The notes under the pieces are model-generated. The model was given only the letters and a program-made list of their open reading frames with translations. It ran no database searches and had not been told where the DNA came from. Below, one piece after another: positions 1 to 6,706 of a stretch of DNA of 20,641 nt. The stretch covers positions 1-20,641 of the forward strand of contig JANQQO010000098.1 of the NCBI GenBank assembly GCA_028289305.1, written 5' to 3'. The stretch's first letter is position 1. Each line of letters starts with the position of its first letter. The stretch comes from Rickettsiales bacterium (lineage in GTDB: Bacteria; Pseudomonadota; Alphaproteobacteria; Rickettsiales; JANQQO01). The position numbers and the translations under genes are program-made.

Positions 1-309
1 CTGAAAATCGGTGGTGGTACCATCACCCACACCAATCTGCTCCGCCTCACCTTGATAATCACTCCAATCCTTGAAGCGAAATGCCACTGCTTTACCGCGG
101 CGAGCACGGAAAAAGGCAATCAAGTTTTGCCATTGCGATTCTTGCTTAATGCCGGAAGCCACATTGTAACGTGCACGCGATTGCTGCCAGTTACTATTGC
201 GCTGCTCATGCCCAGAAAAAGTACTGACAATATCCGTTGAAAACATCGGGCCACCGGTGGCTCCATAGGAGATATCGGTGGGAAACTGAATCTCTTCAAA
301 ATCTTGCAT
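1..309 (-). CDS. DUF2460 phage distal tail protein, 5' part (runs off the left edge)
   Basis: The reading frame is open from an ATG at 309 down to base 1, giving the first 103 residues. The N-terminus (MQDFEEIQFPTDISYG, then STDIVSTFSGHEQRN and a W..SRARYNVASGIK stretch, then FFRARRGKAVAFRFKDWSDY) matches the conserved opening of the DUF2460 / TIGR02217 family. In alphaproteobacterial prophages and the Rhodobacter gene transfer agent these proteins form part of the distal tail between the tape measure and the tail-tip hub. Position downstream of the tape measure on the same strand agrees with that role. No strong Shine-Dalgarno precedes the start (only a purine-rich AATATAAGA), and a plus-strand gene intrudes between it and the tape measure, so it may need its own promoter in the 88-base divergent gap 310-397. 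Family assignment is recognition from the sequence; the C-terminal part is not visible. Confidence 0.9.
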   Translation of the reverse strand, partial: MQDFEEIQFPTDISYGATGGPMFSTDIVSTFSGHEQRNSNWQQSRARYNVASGIKQESQWQNLIAFFRARRGKAVAFRFKDWSDYQGEAEQIGVGDGTTTDFQ

Positions 310-397
310 TCTTATATTCTGGTGTGTATCTGTCGTTATGTTGAACAATGCAGAAAACTCTAACTAACCACATCCCCATTAATTACAGAGACTTTAA

Positions 398-919
398 ATG
401 CAAATTGGTACCACCATTGCCGTTGCCGTTCTGGCAATTGTCGCTTTGATATGCTTTAAATTTATCAGTGTATTGCTGCGCAGGGAGGAAAAGGCAAAAG
501 TCGAAAGATTTTTATTTGAATTATACTGTGTGGAGATACTCATAGATTTTTTTGACCCCAGAATACCCTTCAGAGAAGGACCGCACAAAGCTCTCAACAC
601 TGATATGTTGTGCACCCTCTTTACGAATACCAATTACGCACCCTCATCCACCGAGCAGTATCTTAGAGATACAGGCCAGCTTGAAGAAGATGCATTAGTG
701 AGGATCGCCCTGAAGCAGTTTTCTTTAGAGAGTAATTTCGTTGGTGTGTATTCTGGCGGTACGGAATTAGAACCAGAAAAACTACCAATTATCGATGATT
801 GTCGTAAACATATAGATGAACTGAGAGCCTCCTATACTAACAAGACCGTACCTTATGAAATTGCCAAACGAGAAATGGAATACCTAGAAAGGCAGATTCT
901 GAGACTTATGGATTGCTAG
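398..919 (+). CDS. Membrane-anchored protein of unknown function, candidate prophage moron
   Basis: A 173-residue protein on the strand opposite to the surrounding tail genes. Residues about 5-27 form one hydrophobic helix (GTTIAVAVLAIVALICFKF), followed at once by a basic-acidic patch RREEKAK, so the bulk is probably cytoplasmic with a single N-terminal anchor. The rest is mixed charged helix with no motif I recognise. It sits between the tape measure and DUF2460 genes, and its TAG stop (917-919) directly abuts the tape-measure stop (920-922), so the two genes converge with no spacer. Base use is more AT-rich than the flanking tail genes. An independent, opposite-strand, AT-rich gene in a late operon is the usual picture of a moron expressed from the lysogen. 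Superinfection exclusion would be a reasonable guess, but nothing in the sequence proves it. Upstream a TTGAAC at 341-346 could be a -35 element, but no convincing -10 follows. Confidence 0.72.
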   Translation: MQIGTTIAVAVLAIVALICFKFISVLLRREEKAKVERFLFELYCVEILIDFFDPRIPFREGPHKALNTDMLCTLFTNTNYAPSSTEQYLRDTGQLEEDALVRIALKQFSLESNFVGVYSGGTELEPEKLPIIDDCRKHIDELRASYTNKTVPYEIAKREMEYLERQILRLMDC

Positions 920-2581
920 TCACAAATTCCTCCTTGCACGCTCCACAGATCGTGCCATATCTGCCACGATCTGTCCCTGACTCTTGCGGAAGCTATGCAC
1001 ATCCGGCGTTTGGATGTGCATGTTCACGGTCACCGGAGCAGAAGCCATGGAGTTAGGTATAATGTTGAGAGGGGCGTTACCCGCCATGGCCAACTCCGGT
1101 CCGTTTTCGCCGACCACGCCAAATTGACCAGGCTTCAGCGTACCACCCTCAGCAAAGAAACCACCAAAAATACTACCCAGCCCACCAAACAATCCAGAAA
1201 GTGACTTTTCAGATCCAATAATGCCAATATCCCGTAAGGCAAACCTGATCAGTGTTTGGTTAATGTCTGAAAGAATGCTTCGTGAAAAACTTCCAAAGCT
1301 GCTAAACCTACCACCAATAACATCCAACGCACTTACCATATCATCTTCGATCTTCCCTCCAAGCTTCTCAAAATCTTTTTCGATAGAATCGGTAGTTTCT
1401 TGAGATTTTTCCCTTAAACGATCTTGTGCTTGCTCAACGGGTGTAACATTTTCGAATAACGCATTAACACTCGCCGTTTTACGATTCATGGATGCCACTA
1501 ATGTATCGGCACTATTTTTTAATACGGCATCCAAATTCTGGTTAAAGGCCTCAGCACGCACAAGCGCCTTATCAAAGGCATTGCCCATCGCATCAAGCAA
1601 ACCGTTTTCCAGTGCGGCGCGGGTGTTTTCAAACGATACCCCACCCAGCGGATCTTCAATAAATGCAGCCAGGTCTTTGCCCAGCGCCTCAAAACGCGCA
1701 GAGATGGTTTCGCCAAAGGCGTTAAAAGCACGGCCCACACCCTTGAATACAGCAATAAACAGATTGCCGAATTTGATCACCTCGGCAATGATCGCCTTGA
1801 AGCCCACCTTAAACAGTGGAATAGCGGCAGTGATACCCTCGGCCACCCATTTGATGGCATCGGCCACCGCCTGCAAAATATCGGTCAGGCCAGCATCACC
1901 AATGGCTTTGACCAGTTTGGAAAATGCATCGCCCATGTTCGATAATGAAACATTGAGCGTGTCGGCTTGCTCTTCCATCGCACCGGCGAATTGCACCTCG
2001 CCGATCGAGCGCAGGAAGTCCTCAATCTCCTTCGCATTCTTACCCACCGTGGTGCTGACACCTTGGAAGGTGAAGGTAACCTGATCGCCCTGGCTTTTGG
2101 CTTTGATACCAAACTCCTTCAGGCGCTCGAACTCACCGGTGGTGGCATCGGCCACCGCCTCAATCATCTGATTGAGGCTTTTGCCCATGGCCACGGCAGT
2201 GTTGCCGTAAGAGGTGAGCGCTTCTTCAGATGGATTCAGGCCCAGCGCCTTCAGCTTGATAAAGGCATCGGTCACTTCCTCCAGCTGGAAGGGTGTGGTG
2301 GCCGCAAATTCCTGAATAAAAGCAAACGCAACTCCGGCTTTTTCAGCTGATCCTGTCACCGTCCGCAGAGAGGCTTCCAGTTTCTCAAATTTAGTGATAA
2401 CATCCACCACCTGTTTGCCGACAAAGGCCGTGGCAAACAAACCACCCAGACGATTCAAGCCTCGTCCGAGCTTGGAAAAACGTCGATCCATGTTATCCAC
2501 GCCCTGGCCAATCTGGGCGAAGGTTTTCTGCGTTTTATTTACGGCACGGATGACAAATTCTGCACTACCGAATCTTGCCAT
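920..2581 (-). CDS. Tail tape measure protein
   Basis: A 553-residue protein whose length sets the tail length and whose body fills the tail tube before DNA ejection. The N-terminal part (about 1-250) has the repeated alanine-rich helices typical of tape measures: FEKLEASLRTVTGSAEKAG, FAATTPFQLEEVTDAFIKL, and a SYGNTAVAMGKSLNQMIEAV block. Residues about 240-350 alternate hydrophobic and amphipathic helices. The C-terminal signature lies at 478-497 (EGG.LKPGQFGVVGENGPEL), a glycine-rich element common at the end of prophage tape measures. At 553 residues it is short, fitting a short siphovirus-type tail. The ATG at 2581 lies 17 nt inside the frameshifted T frame (stop at 2565-2567), as in lambda T/H, and there is no good Shine-Dalgarno, so translational coupling is likely. 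Confidence 0.93.
   Translation of the reverse strand: MARFGSAEFVIRAVNKTQKTFAQIGQGVDNMDRRFSKLGRGLNRLGGLFATAFVGKQVVDVITKFEKLEASLRTVTGSAEKAGVAFAFIQEFAATTPFQLEEVTDAFIKLKALGLNPSEEALTSYGNTAVAMGKSLNQMIEAVADATTGEFERLKEFGIKAKSQGDQVTFTFQGVSTTVGKNAKEIEDFLRSIGEVQFAGAMEEQADTLNVSLSNMGDAFSKLVKAIGDAGLTDILQAVADAIKWVAEGITAAIPLFKVGFKAIIAEVIKFGNLFIAVFKGVGRAFNAFGETISARFEALGKDLAAFIEDPLGGVSFENTRAALENGLLDAMGNAFDKALVRAEAFNQNLDAVLKNSADTLVASMNRKTASVNALFENVTPVEQAQDRLREKSQETTDSIEKDFEKLGGKIEDDMVSALDVIGGRFSSFGSFSRSILSDINQTLIRFALRDIGIIGSEKSLSGLFGGLGSIFGGFFAEGGTLKPGQFGVVGENGPELAMAGNAPLNIIPNSMASAPVTVNMHIQTPDVHSFRKSQGQIVADMARSVERARRNL
945..974. repeat. Perfect 10-bp inverted repeat inside the tape-measure 3' end
   Basis: ACAGATCGTG at 945-954 and its exact complement CACGATCTGT at 965-974 enclose a 10-base loop. 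It begins 26 bases after the stop of the plus-strand gene ending at 919 and lies within the last tape-measure codons. There is no following T-run on either strand, so it is not a standard intrinsic terminator. Confidence 0.5.
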
Positions 2582-2729
2582 GGTGTTTACTCATTTGTTC
2601 AGATTGAAGTTCGAAAAAAGCGACCCATTCCATGAATTGCTGCGGTGACATGGCTTCAATCTCAGCCAAAGGCCGAGAAAGTCGCCATGCCAGCGCTAGT
2701 TGGTTTCTGCGGGTTGGGTCGCGCCGGAG
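2565..2729 (-). CDS. Frameshift extension of the tail assembly chaperone (GT product, T part)
   Basis: Entered by a -1 slip at the GGGAAAC heptamer of the G gene; it has no start of its own. After the slip the frame reads CTC and continues for 54 codons to TAG at 2565-2567, giving a GT fusion of about 169 residues. The extension (LRRDPTRRNQLALAWRLSRP, then LAEIEAMSPQQFMEWVAFFE) resembles the T-type domain of tail assembly chaperones: a basic start, a LA.RL..P..E core and an aromatic tail MEWVAFF. In lambda, GT binds the tail tube subunit through T and the tape measure through G. The frame is blocked upstream by a TAA just before the slip site, so it can only be reached by frameshifting. Its end overlaps the tape-measure start by 17 nt. 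The frames and heptamer are directly visible; the slip itself is inferred. Confidence 0.82.
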   Translation of the reverse strand, partial: LRRDPTRRNQLALAWRLSRPLAEIEAMSPQQFMEWVAFFELQSEQMSKHHGKIR

Positions 2730-3073
2730 TTTCCCTTATGGGTCTCCATGTCGCCGAAGAAATGCGCCTCGATGCGCTCGGCGATACGGGACACCACTCT
2801 ACAATCTGCCTGATTCATCAACTTCTCACGATCATTCAAATGGAACAAACGTTTTCCATTCCTGTCTTGAGCCTTGATCACAACGATATTGGCGGCCTGT
2901 TCGATATTACTGGCTTTTTTACCCGCCATCCTGTGCATCATATTTAGTTCCGCCATCGTCATCGCCGGAATGTGCATTTCTAATGGACCGCTCTCATCCC
3001 CCCATTCCGGGACGCAGATGACTAGTTTCTTTTGTGCTTCATAATGAGCAGTAACACGATTAATAACACTCAT
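2696..3073 (-). CDS. Tail assembly chaperone, G-like
   Basis: A 125-residue protein (MSVINRVTAHYEAQKKLVICVP, then an IPAMTMAELNMMHRMAGKK core and a C-terminal LNDREKLMNQADCRVVSRIAERI helix) between the tail tube and tape measure genes, the fixed place of the lambda G gene. It would coat the tape measure during tail assembly and not remain in the virion. The start at 3073 follows an AGAGGT ribosome-binding site that overlaps the tail tube stop. Close to the C-terminus, codons 113-115 (AAG GGA AAC) carry the slippery GGGAAAC that lets some ribosomes enter the T frame. Without slipping, translation ends ten residues later at TAG. Sequence identity of this family is low, so the call rests mainly on position, size and the frameshift. 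Confidence 0.82.
   Translation of the reverse strand: MSVINRVTAHYEAQKKLVICVPEWGDESGPLEMHIPAMTMAELNMMHRMAGKKASNIEQAANIVVIKAQDRNGKRLFHLNDREKLMNQADCRVVSRIAERIEAHFFGDMETHKGNSGATQPAETN
2729..2735 (-). other. Programmed -1 ribosomal frameshift site GGGAAAC
   Basis: On the minus strand the zero-frame reading is (AA)G GGA AAC, which is exactly the X XXY YYZ pattern with X=G, Y=A, Z=C. Lambda uses GGGAAAG at the same place in G-T. The alternative frame opens just upstream (TAA) and runs 54 codons past the zero-frame stop. Confidence 0.85.
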
Positions 3074-3084
3074 AGTTTTTACCT

Positions 3085-3477
3085 CTAGCTTACGGTTTGT
3101 TCAGTTAATGCGCCGGTACCTTCAAAGCTGAACGAAGCTTCCACCAACCCATCAAATGAGGCGTTGTACGAAATAGATTTAACAATCGCGTCACCACTCC
3201 AATAGGTGGCATCGGAGTCATCTCCTTCCGGATACAAATTCAGCGTCACCGTTGCTCCGGCGGTAAGTGCGCCCTGACCCATAGTGTCGGTTTCGTCCCA
3301 GAAACCTTCAAAGCTGCCAGACCACCCTTTAATAGTAGCCTGCATTTTACGCCATTCTGTACCGATGATGGATGCGTCCACGGTGTCTGAAATAACTTCC
3401 ATAGACCATGATTTGATTTCAGCGACTTGGTTCGATCCAATAAAGACCTTACCCTCGCTACCAGCGTGAGTTGCCAT
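3085..3477 (-). CDS. Major tail tube protein (lambda V-like / TP901-1 type)
   Basis: A 130-residue protein that would polymerise into the tail tube. It opens MATHAGSEGKVFIGSNQVAE and continues with IKSWSMEVISDTVDAS, then GWSGSFEGFWDET. It ends with a beta-rich Y.ASFDGLVEASFSFEGTG segment, the usual beginning and end of tail tube subunits of siphoviruses. It has a strong ribosome-binding site (TAGGAG, 8 bases before the ATG), fitting high expression. An intrinsic terminator lies only about 27 bases upstream of its start, leaving little room for a separate promoter, so expression probably depends on readthrough or antitermination. The order U, V, G, H around it matches lambda. Confidence 0.88.
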   Translation of the reverse strand: MATHAGSEGKVFIGSNQVAEIKSWSMEVISDTVDASIIGTEWRKMQATIKGWSGSFEGFWDETDTMGQGALTAGATVTLNLYPEGDDSDATYWSGDAIVKSISYNASFDGLVEASFSFEGTGALTEQTVS

Positions 3478-3503
3478 AGTTTTTCTCCTAGTTTTGATTG
3501 ATT

Positions 3504-3535
3504 GTAAAAAAGGGCAGCCCGAAAGGACCGCCCTT
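3504..3535 (-). terminator. Intrinsic terminator between tail terminator and tail tube genes
   Basis: Minus strand: an 11-bp stem with two G-U wobbles (AAGGGCGGTCC / GGGCTGCCCTT), loop TTTC, followed by TTTTTT. It lies after the stop at 3560 and before the ribosome-binding site of the tube gene. Confidence 0.8.
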
Positions 3536-3559
3536 AAACATGAGCAACTGATCTGGAGG

Positions 3560-4003
3560 CTAGATCAGCGTTTGTGGCTCATGTTCCTTCACGGTGTAGC
3601 GCACCGAAAAAGCCAGTATTGCAACCGCTATGGGTCGCTCTCCATCATCGGAGAATTGTGTTTCTGTGGTATCGAGGGTGATGTCTTTCACTAACCCGCC
3701 CAATGTCGGGTCAGCCGCAATCAATTTCTCAGCTTCCAGTGCTAGGAAATCCGTTTCCATATCTACATTCCCCCTGGCCTTAACGTAAGCTTCTACCACA
3801 ATCACTAATGCACGCTGCTGCGTGCGCGGATAGGATATGGATTGCTCTTCTACAGCTTCTTGTTTGGTATACACCAACAAGGCCGGTAGTTTTGTATCGT
3901 CTAACGGGTAGACGCGCGCCTCAAACACGTTGCTGCCTGCCGCTGTGTTGTTTTTCAGCAACCCAATAACCGCATGCCTTATCTCTGTCCGTGCGTGATT
4001 CAT
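3560..4003 (-). CDS. Tail terminator / minor tail protein U-like
   Basis: A 147-residue protein placed between the head-closure gene and the tail tube gene, the slot of lambda U, which caps the finished tail and joins it to the head. Visible features fit this fold: an N-terminal helix MNHARTEIRHAVIGLLKN, a VFEARVYPLDDTKLPALLVYT stretch whose ARVYPLDD..LPALLVY pattern is common in tail completion proteins, a strand-rich ALVIVVEAYVKA segment, and a C-terminal RPIAVAILAFSVRYTV strand pair. Its ATG overlaps the preceding stop in an ATGA (4000-4003), so the two are translationally coupled. No Shine-Dalgarno beyond the coding overlap is needed. Families of this type diverge widely, so the exact name is an inference from position and pattern. 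Confidence 0.75.
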   Translation of the reverse strand: MNHARTEIRHAVIGLLKNNTAAGSNVFEARVYPLDDTKLPALLVYTKQEAVEEQSISYPRTQQRALVIVVEAYVKARGNVDMETDFLALEAEKLIAADPTLGGLVKDITLDTTETQFSDDGERPIAVAILAFSVRYTVKEHEPQTLI

Positions 4004-4314
4004 CCTAATTCCTGGAGTATTAATTCTATCATACCTTCATTATCTGGCCTCACCACCACCACTTCATAGGTAATATCATCCACTAAAACAAAGTCACCGC
4101 ATGTGGCACGAGGTACATCTACTGACCGCACGGTAAGCACAGGACTAGAAACCACCACATCTACTGTTTCACCACCTGTTAGCTCAGAAAAATTCTGAAA
4201 CATTCCTTTGATAAGACTAAGTGTATGCCCCTGATGCGAATAGAGTATGTCACGTCCATCCAGTGCTTGCAGGAGCGCCAAATCACGCTCCTGCATGTCA
4301 TCGATGAATGCCAT
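4000..4314 (-). CDS. Head closure / head-tail attachment protein, FII-like
   Basis: A 104-residue protein that would sit on the connector and provide the docking surface for the tail. The layout resembles lambda FII (Phage_attach family): an N-terminal helix MAFIDDMQERDLALLQALDG, then a beta barrel with LIKGMFQNFSELTGGETVDV. Next comes the segment VVSSPVLTVRSVDVPRATCG, and D.TYEVVVVRPDNEGMIELIL forms the final strands (SSP.L.VR..D....G is the part most like FII). It starts 2 bases after the decoration gene stop and overlaps the U-like gene by four bases, so the D-FII-U block is tightly coupled. Assignment is by pattern and gene order. Confidence 0.75.
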   Translation of the reverse strand: MAFIDDMQERDLALLQALDGRDILYSHQGHTLSLIKGMFQNFSELTGGETVDVVVSSPVLTVRSVDVPRATCGDFVLVDDITYEVVVVRPDNEGMIELILQELG

Positions 4315-4316
4315 AG

Positions 4317-4649
4317 TTACAGACCCATATTTAAGAGGATTTTCACATTGGCATCACCGGATGCCGCAGCTTCTGCCGCCACACCAACAATGGTATTACC
4401 CGATGCGGTGGTGGTCAGGTTGCTATTGGTGGTATTCCAATAGAGCTTTTGTCCCTGGGTTGCTGTCCCGGAAGCTTTCGGAACGCTGAACACACCAGAA
4501 ACATGCACTGCTCCGGTTTTGCCATCGGCAATATCGGTTTTTGCCACACCACCGATCGCACCGATCAGCACGAAATCGCCGGATTTGATATCACTTCCGG
4601 AGGCGGTATAATGGAGGGCTTTGCCCTCTTGAACAAAGTTAGTAGCCAT
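4317..4649 (-). CDS. DUF2190 capsid decoration (cement) protein
   Basis: A 110-residue protein with the hallmark DUF2190 sequence. MATNFVQEGKALHYTASGSD opens it, then SGDFVLIGAIGGVAKTDI, then GAVHVSGVFSVPKASGTATQ, GQKLYWNTTNSNLTTTASGN and a final IVGVAAEAAASGDANVKILL. Proteins of this family bind the outer capsid surface and stabilise the expanded head, the role of lambda D. The gene follows the capsid gene directly, as expected. A strong AAAGGAGA ribosome-binding site precedes the ATG. A UUCG-loop terminator stands between it and the capsid gene with only about 25 bases to the start, so it must be fed by readthrough, antitermination or mRNA processing. Confidence 0.9.
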   Translation of the reverse strand: MATNFVQEGKALHYTASGSDIKSGDFVLIGAIGGVAKTDIADGKTGAVHVSGVFSVPKASGTATQGQKLYWNTTNSNLTTTASGNTIVGVAAEAAASGDANVKILLNMGL

Positions 4650-4673
4650 AAGATTCTCCTTTAATTTTAGGCA

Positions 4674-4699
4674 TTAAAAAAGCAGCCCGAAGGCTGCTT
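4674..4699 (-). terminator. Intrinsic terminator after the capsid gene, UUCG tetraloop
   Basis: Minus strand: stem AAGCAGCC / GGCTGCTT around the very stable TTCG loop, running into TTTTTT. It shares the TTCGGGCTGC core with the terminator at 3504-3535. Confidence 0.88.
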
Positions 4700-4732
4700 C
4701 ATCGCGGTTATGAAAATGCGTACGCTTAGTGT

Positions 4733-6706
4733 TTACGCGCCTGGGTTCTTATACATGGTGCGATATTCCAAAGGCGCGGCTGCTGCATCAATGCGCACTT
4801 TGTATTCCACACCGTCAATCGTCCAGCCATCTTGCTGATCGAGGAACGGTGCAGCCACACCATCAAGATACCCTACCTCGATTGTGTCAAAACGGTTAGG
4901 GTCCGCTAATAAGTACCATGCACTCAGTGAATCCTCATCCAAACGTGCATCCACAATTACTTCTGCAGCATTTCGTACGGGGTTAGGCTTGTTACTGTTA
5001 ATCTGACCAGGATCTGTTTCTGATACCATCAATACCCGTGCTGTATCCTCTAATGCTGCAGGTACAACAAGGAAAGATGGACGAATATTAAGAGTTGCTT
5101 TACCGTCTTTCTGAGTACGCATAGCCGTGCGTGCTGCGCCAACATTAACCGCCGTAATAGCACCACCATTTTTTGCGGTATTCTTATGTGTAGCTGCTTC
5201 AAATAAAGGGAGACTGTCTGACATCAGAGGATTTTCTGTCAGAATCGCAAACACCAGATCACCCACGGTACGGGCAGCAGCGCGGCCCATCTTGCGCGGG
5301 ATATCGGTGAATGCGCTCAAGTCATCGTTGATGATAGCCTGACGGGAAATGCTGAACAGCTTGCCATAAGTAGCCAGCGTGATTGGCTCACCACGTTCAC
5401 CGATGGTGCCATGTTTGAACTCACCACCTTCTTTCACTTCTTCAAGTGTATCAAATACACCCATGCCCACACGTTTATGGGTTTTGAAGTCAGAAAGGTT
5501 GCCAGTGCGAGTAAACCGGCTAAAGACTTCCTCAGCTTCTTCATATCCGCGCAACATAGCTTTACGTGCATTATTTTCCAGAATTTGCGGATAGTCACTG
5601 GATCCATGCGTAAAGGCTCGGCCTGCCAACTCACGCTTATCCATACGCTGGGTATTGATGCCACGCAGCTCTAATGATTTGCGCGCCATTTCCAGTAAGG
5701 TATAGCCCATTAGTTCGGTAGGTTTGGTGTCCTTTTCCGCAATACCGGCGCGGAAGGCAATCGCATCCTCAGCGGCACGCGAAAACTTCTCCACATCCGT
5801 TTCACCCATTTCCACACGCACATTATTGGCGGCAGGCGCTTCTTTTGCACCCATCGCATCCAACAATAATTTACGTGCTTCATGGATATCAATTTCTGGA
5901 TCGTCCAGGCATTGATCACGCAGCTTGTCGAAATCATCGTAGCTTTCAAATAAACCACGAATCTTCGTGCGGCGTTGTTTTTCGTTTTCCAGTGCTCGTT
6001 TTGCACCTTCATCCATGGCGTCATTGAGCACCTCATCAAGATTTACCTCTTGGGTACGCTCCGGTGCCTCTTTTGCTTTCTCAGGCATAGGTTTCTCCTT
6101 TTGGTTAGGTTGGGGTTGAGAAGAGAGGGCCGAATCATCACGATTCAGTTCCTCGGCACTCCGACCAACCCCAACAGTGGGATCAGCAGGAATATCGACC
6201 AGCGATATCTCCATCGGTGTCCAGCTGGTAACCCGATACAGATCTGGTTTATCTTCATGTTCTTCCTGCAGCTTGCGCTCATTGATGCGGTAGGCCACAG
6301 AAACATTACGCAGAATGCCATCACGCACATCCTGCCAGAAGCCTTCCACTTCATCGCGTTTGCTTAAGCGAATTTCAGCATGGCCACGTCCATCTTCCAG
6401 CCAGGCACGTTCCACCACACCAATGCGGCTGCCACGCTCGGCGCGATCATGGTTATAAAGCACCGGTGCTGAATTATTCAGACGTTCCAGATCAACTTCA
6501 CTGCGCTCATGGCCCAGCACTTCAACCCATGCATCGCTGAAAAAACTCTGGCGTGTTACCGGTTCTTCAGAAGAAAAAGAAAGCCGCACTAGGCGGCTCT
6601 CTTCATCAACAATGGACTCACGCGTTAAATCAATTGTCCTTGTCAGCATTTCCGGATTCTTCTTCTCCGGATTCTTTGTCTGCTTCTTGCTCGTTTTCTT
6701 TGTCAT
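4733..6706 (-). CDS. Prohead protease / major capsid protein fusion
   Basis: One 657-residue polypeptide combines the maturation protease and the capsid subunit. A longer frame opens at 6754, but the ATG at 6706 has a strong AAGGAG six bases upstream and begins MTKKTSKK; the next ATG is at 6649. Residues about 20-190 (from the 6706 start) are an HK97-type (S78) prohead protease with candidate catalytic His86 in APVLYNHDR and Ser136 in ILRNVSVAY. Residues about 200-340 are charged and helical, scaffold-like. From about 350 the capsid domain follows: GRAFTHGSSDYPQILEN, ITLATYGKLFSISRQAIIND, RPSFLVVPAALEDTARVL and a C-terminal WTIDGVEYKVRIDAAAAPLE. An internal ATG at 6088 has its own AAGGAG (see separate entry). 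The gene overlaps the portal gene by 77 nt, and a terminator follows it. Protease-capsid fusions of this type are known in proteobacterial prophages. Confidence 0.92.
   Translation of the reverse strand: MTKKTSKKQTKNPEKKNPEMLTRTIDLTRESIVDEESRLVRLSFSSEEPVTRQSFFSDAWVEVLGHERSEVDLERLNNSAPVLYNHDRAERGSRIGVVERAWLEDGRGHAEIRLSKRDEVEGFWQDVRDGILRNVSVAYRINERKLQEEHEDKPDLYRVTSWTPMEISLVDIPADPTVGVGRSAEELNRDDSALSSQPQPNQKEKPMPEKAKEAPERTQEVNLDEVLNDAMDEGAKRALENEKQRRTKIRGLFESYDDFDKLRDQCLDDPEIDIHEARKLLLDAMGAKEAPAANNVRVEMGETDVEKFSRAAEDAIAFRAGIAEKDTKPTELMGYTLLEMARKSLELRGINTQRMDKRELAGRAFTHGSSDYPQILENNARKAMLRGYEEAEEVFSRFTRTGNLSDFKTHKRVGMGVFDTLEEVKEGGEFKHGTIGERGEPITLATYGKLFSISRQAIINDDLSAFTDIPRKMGRAAARTVGDLVFAILTENPLMSDSLPLFEAATHKNTAKNGGAITAVNVGAARTAMRTQKDGKATLNIRPSFLVVPAALEDTARVLMVSETDPGQINSNKPNPVRNAAEVIVDARLDEDSLSAWYLLADPNRFDTIEVGYLDGVAAPFLDQQDGWTIDGVEYKVRIDAAAAPLEYRTMYKNPGA
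6086..6100 (-). promoter_or_regulatory. Internal ribosome-binding site and start inside the protease-capsid gene
   Basis: On the minus strand AAGGAG (6100-6095) stands six bases before an in-frame ATG (6088). This is the same spacing and core as the gene's main start at 6706. Initiation here would give a 451-residue scaffold-plus-capsid product (MPEKAKEAPE...) without the protease. The site sits exactly at the linker after the protease domain. Use of the site is inferred. Confidence 0.65.

Noticed and set aside
394..633. Minus-strand 79-codon frame over the membrane-protein gene
   Set aside because: It lies wholly within the better-supported 398-919 gene, has no ribosome-binding site or family pattern, and looks like a chance antisense frame.
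1488..2084. Long plus-strand frame of 198 codons inside the tape measure
   Set aside because: It is a mirror of the alanine-rich tape-measure coding frame: serine/alanine-rich, with no ribosome-binding site and no domain.
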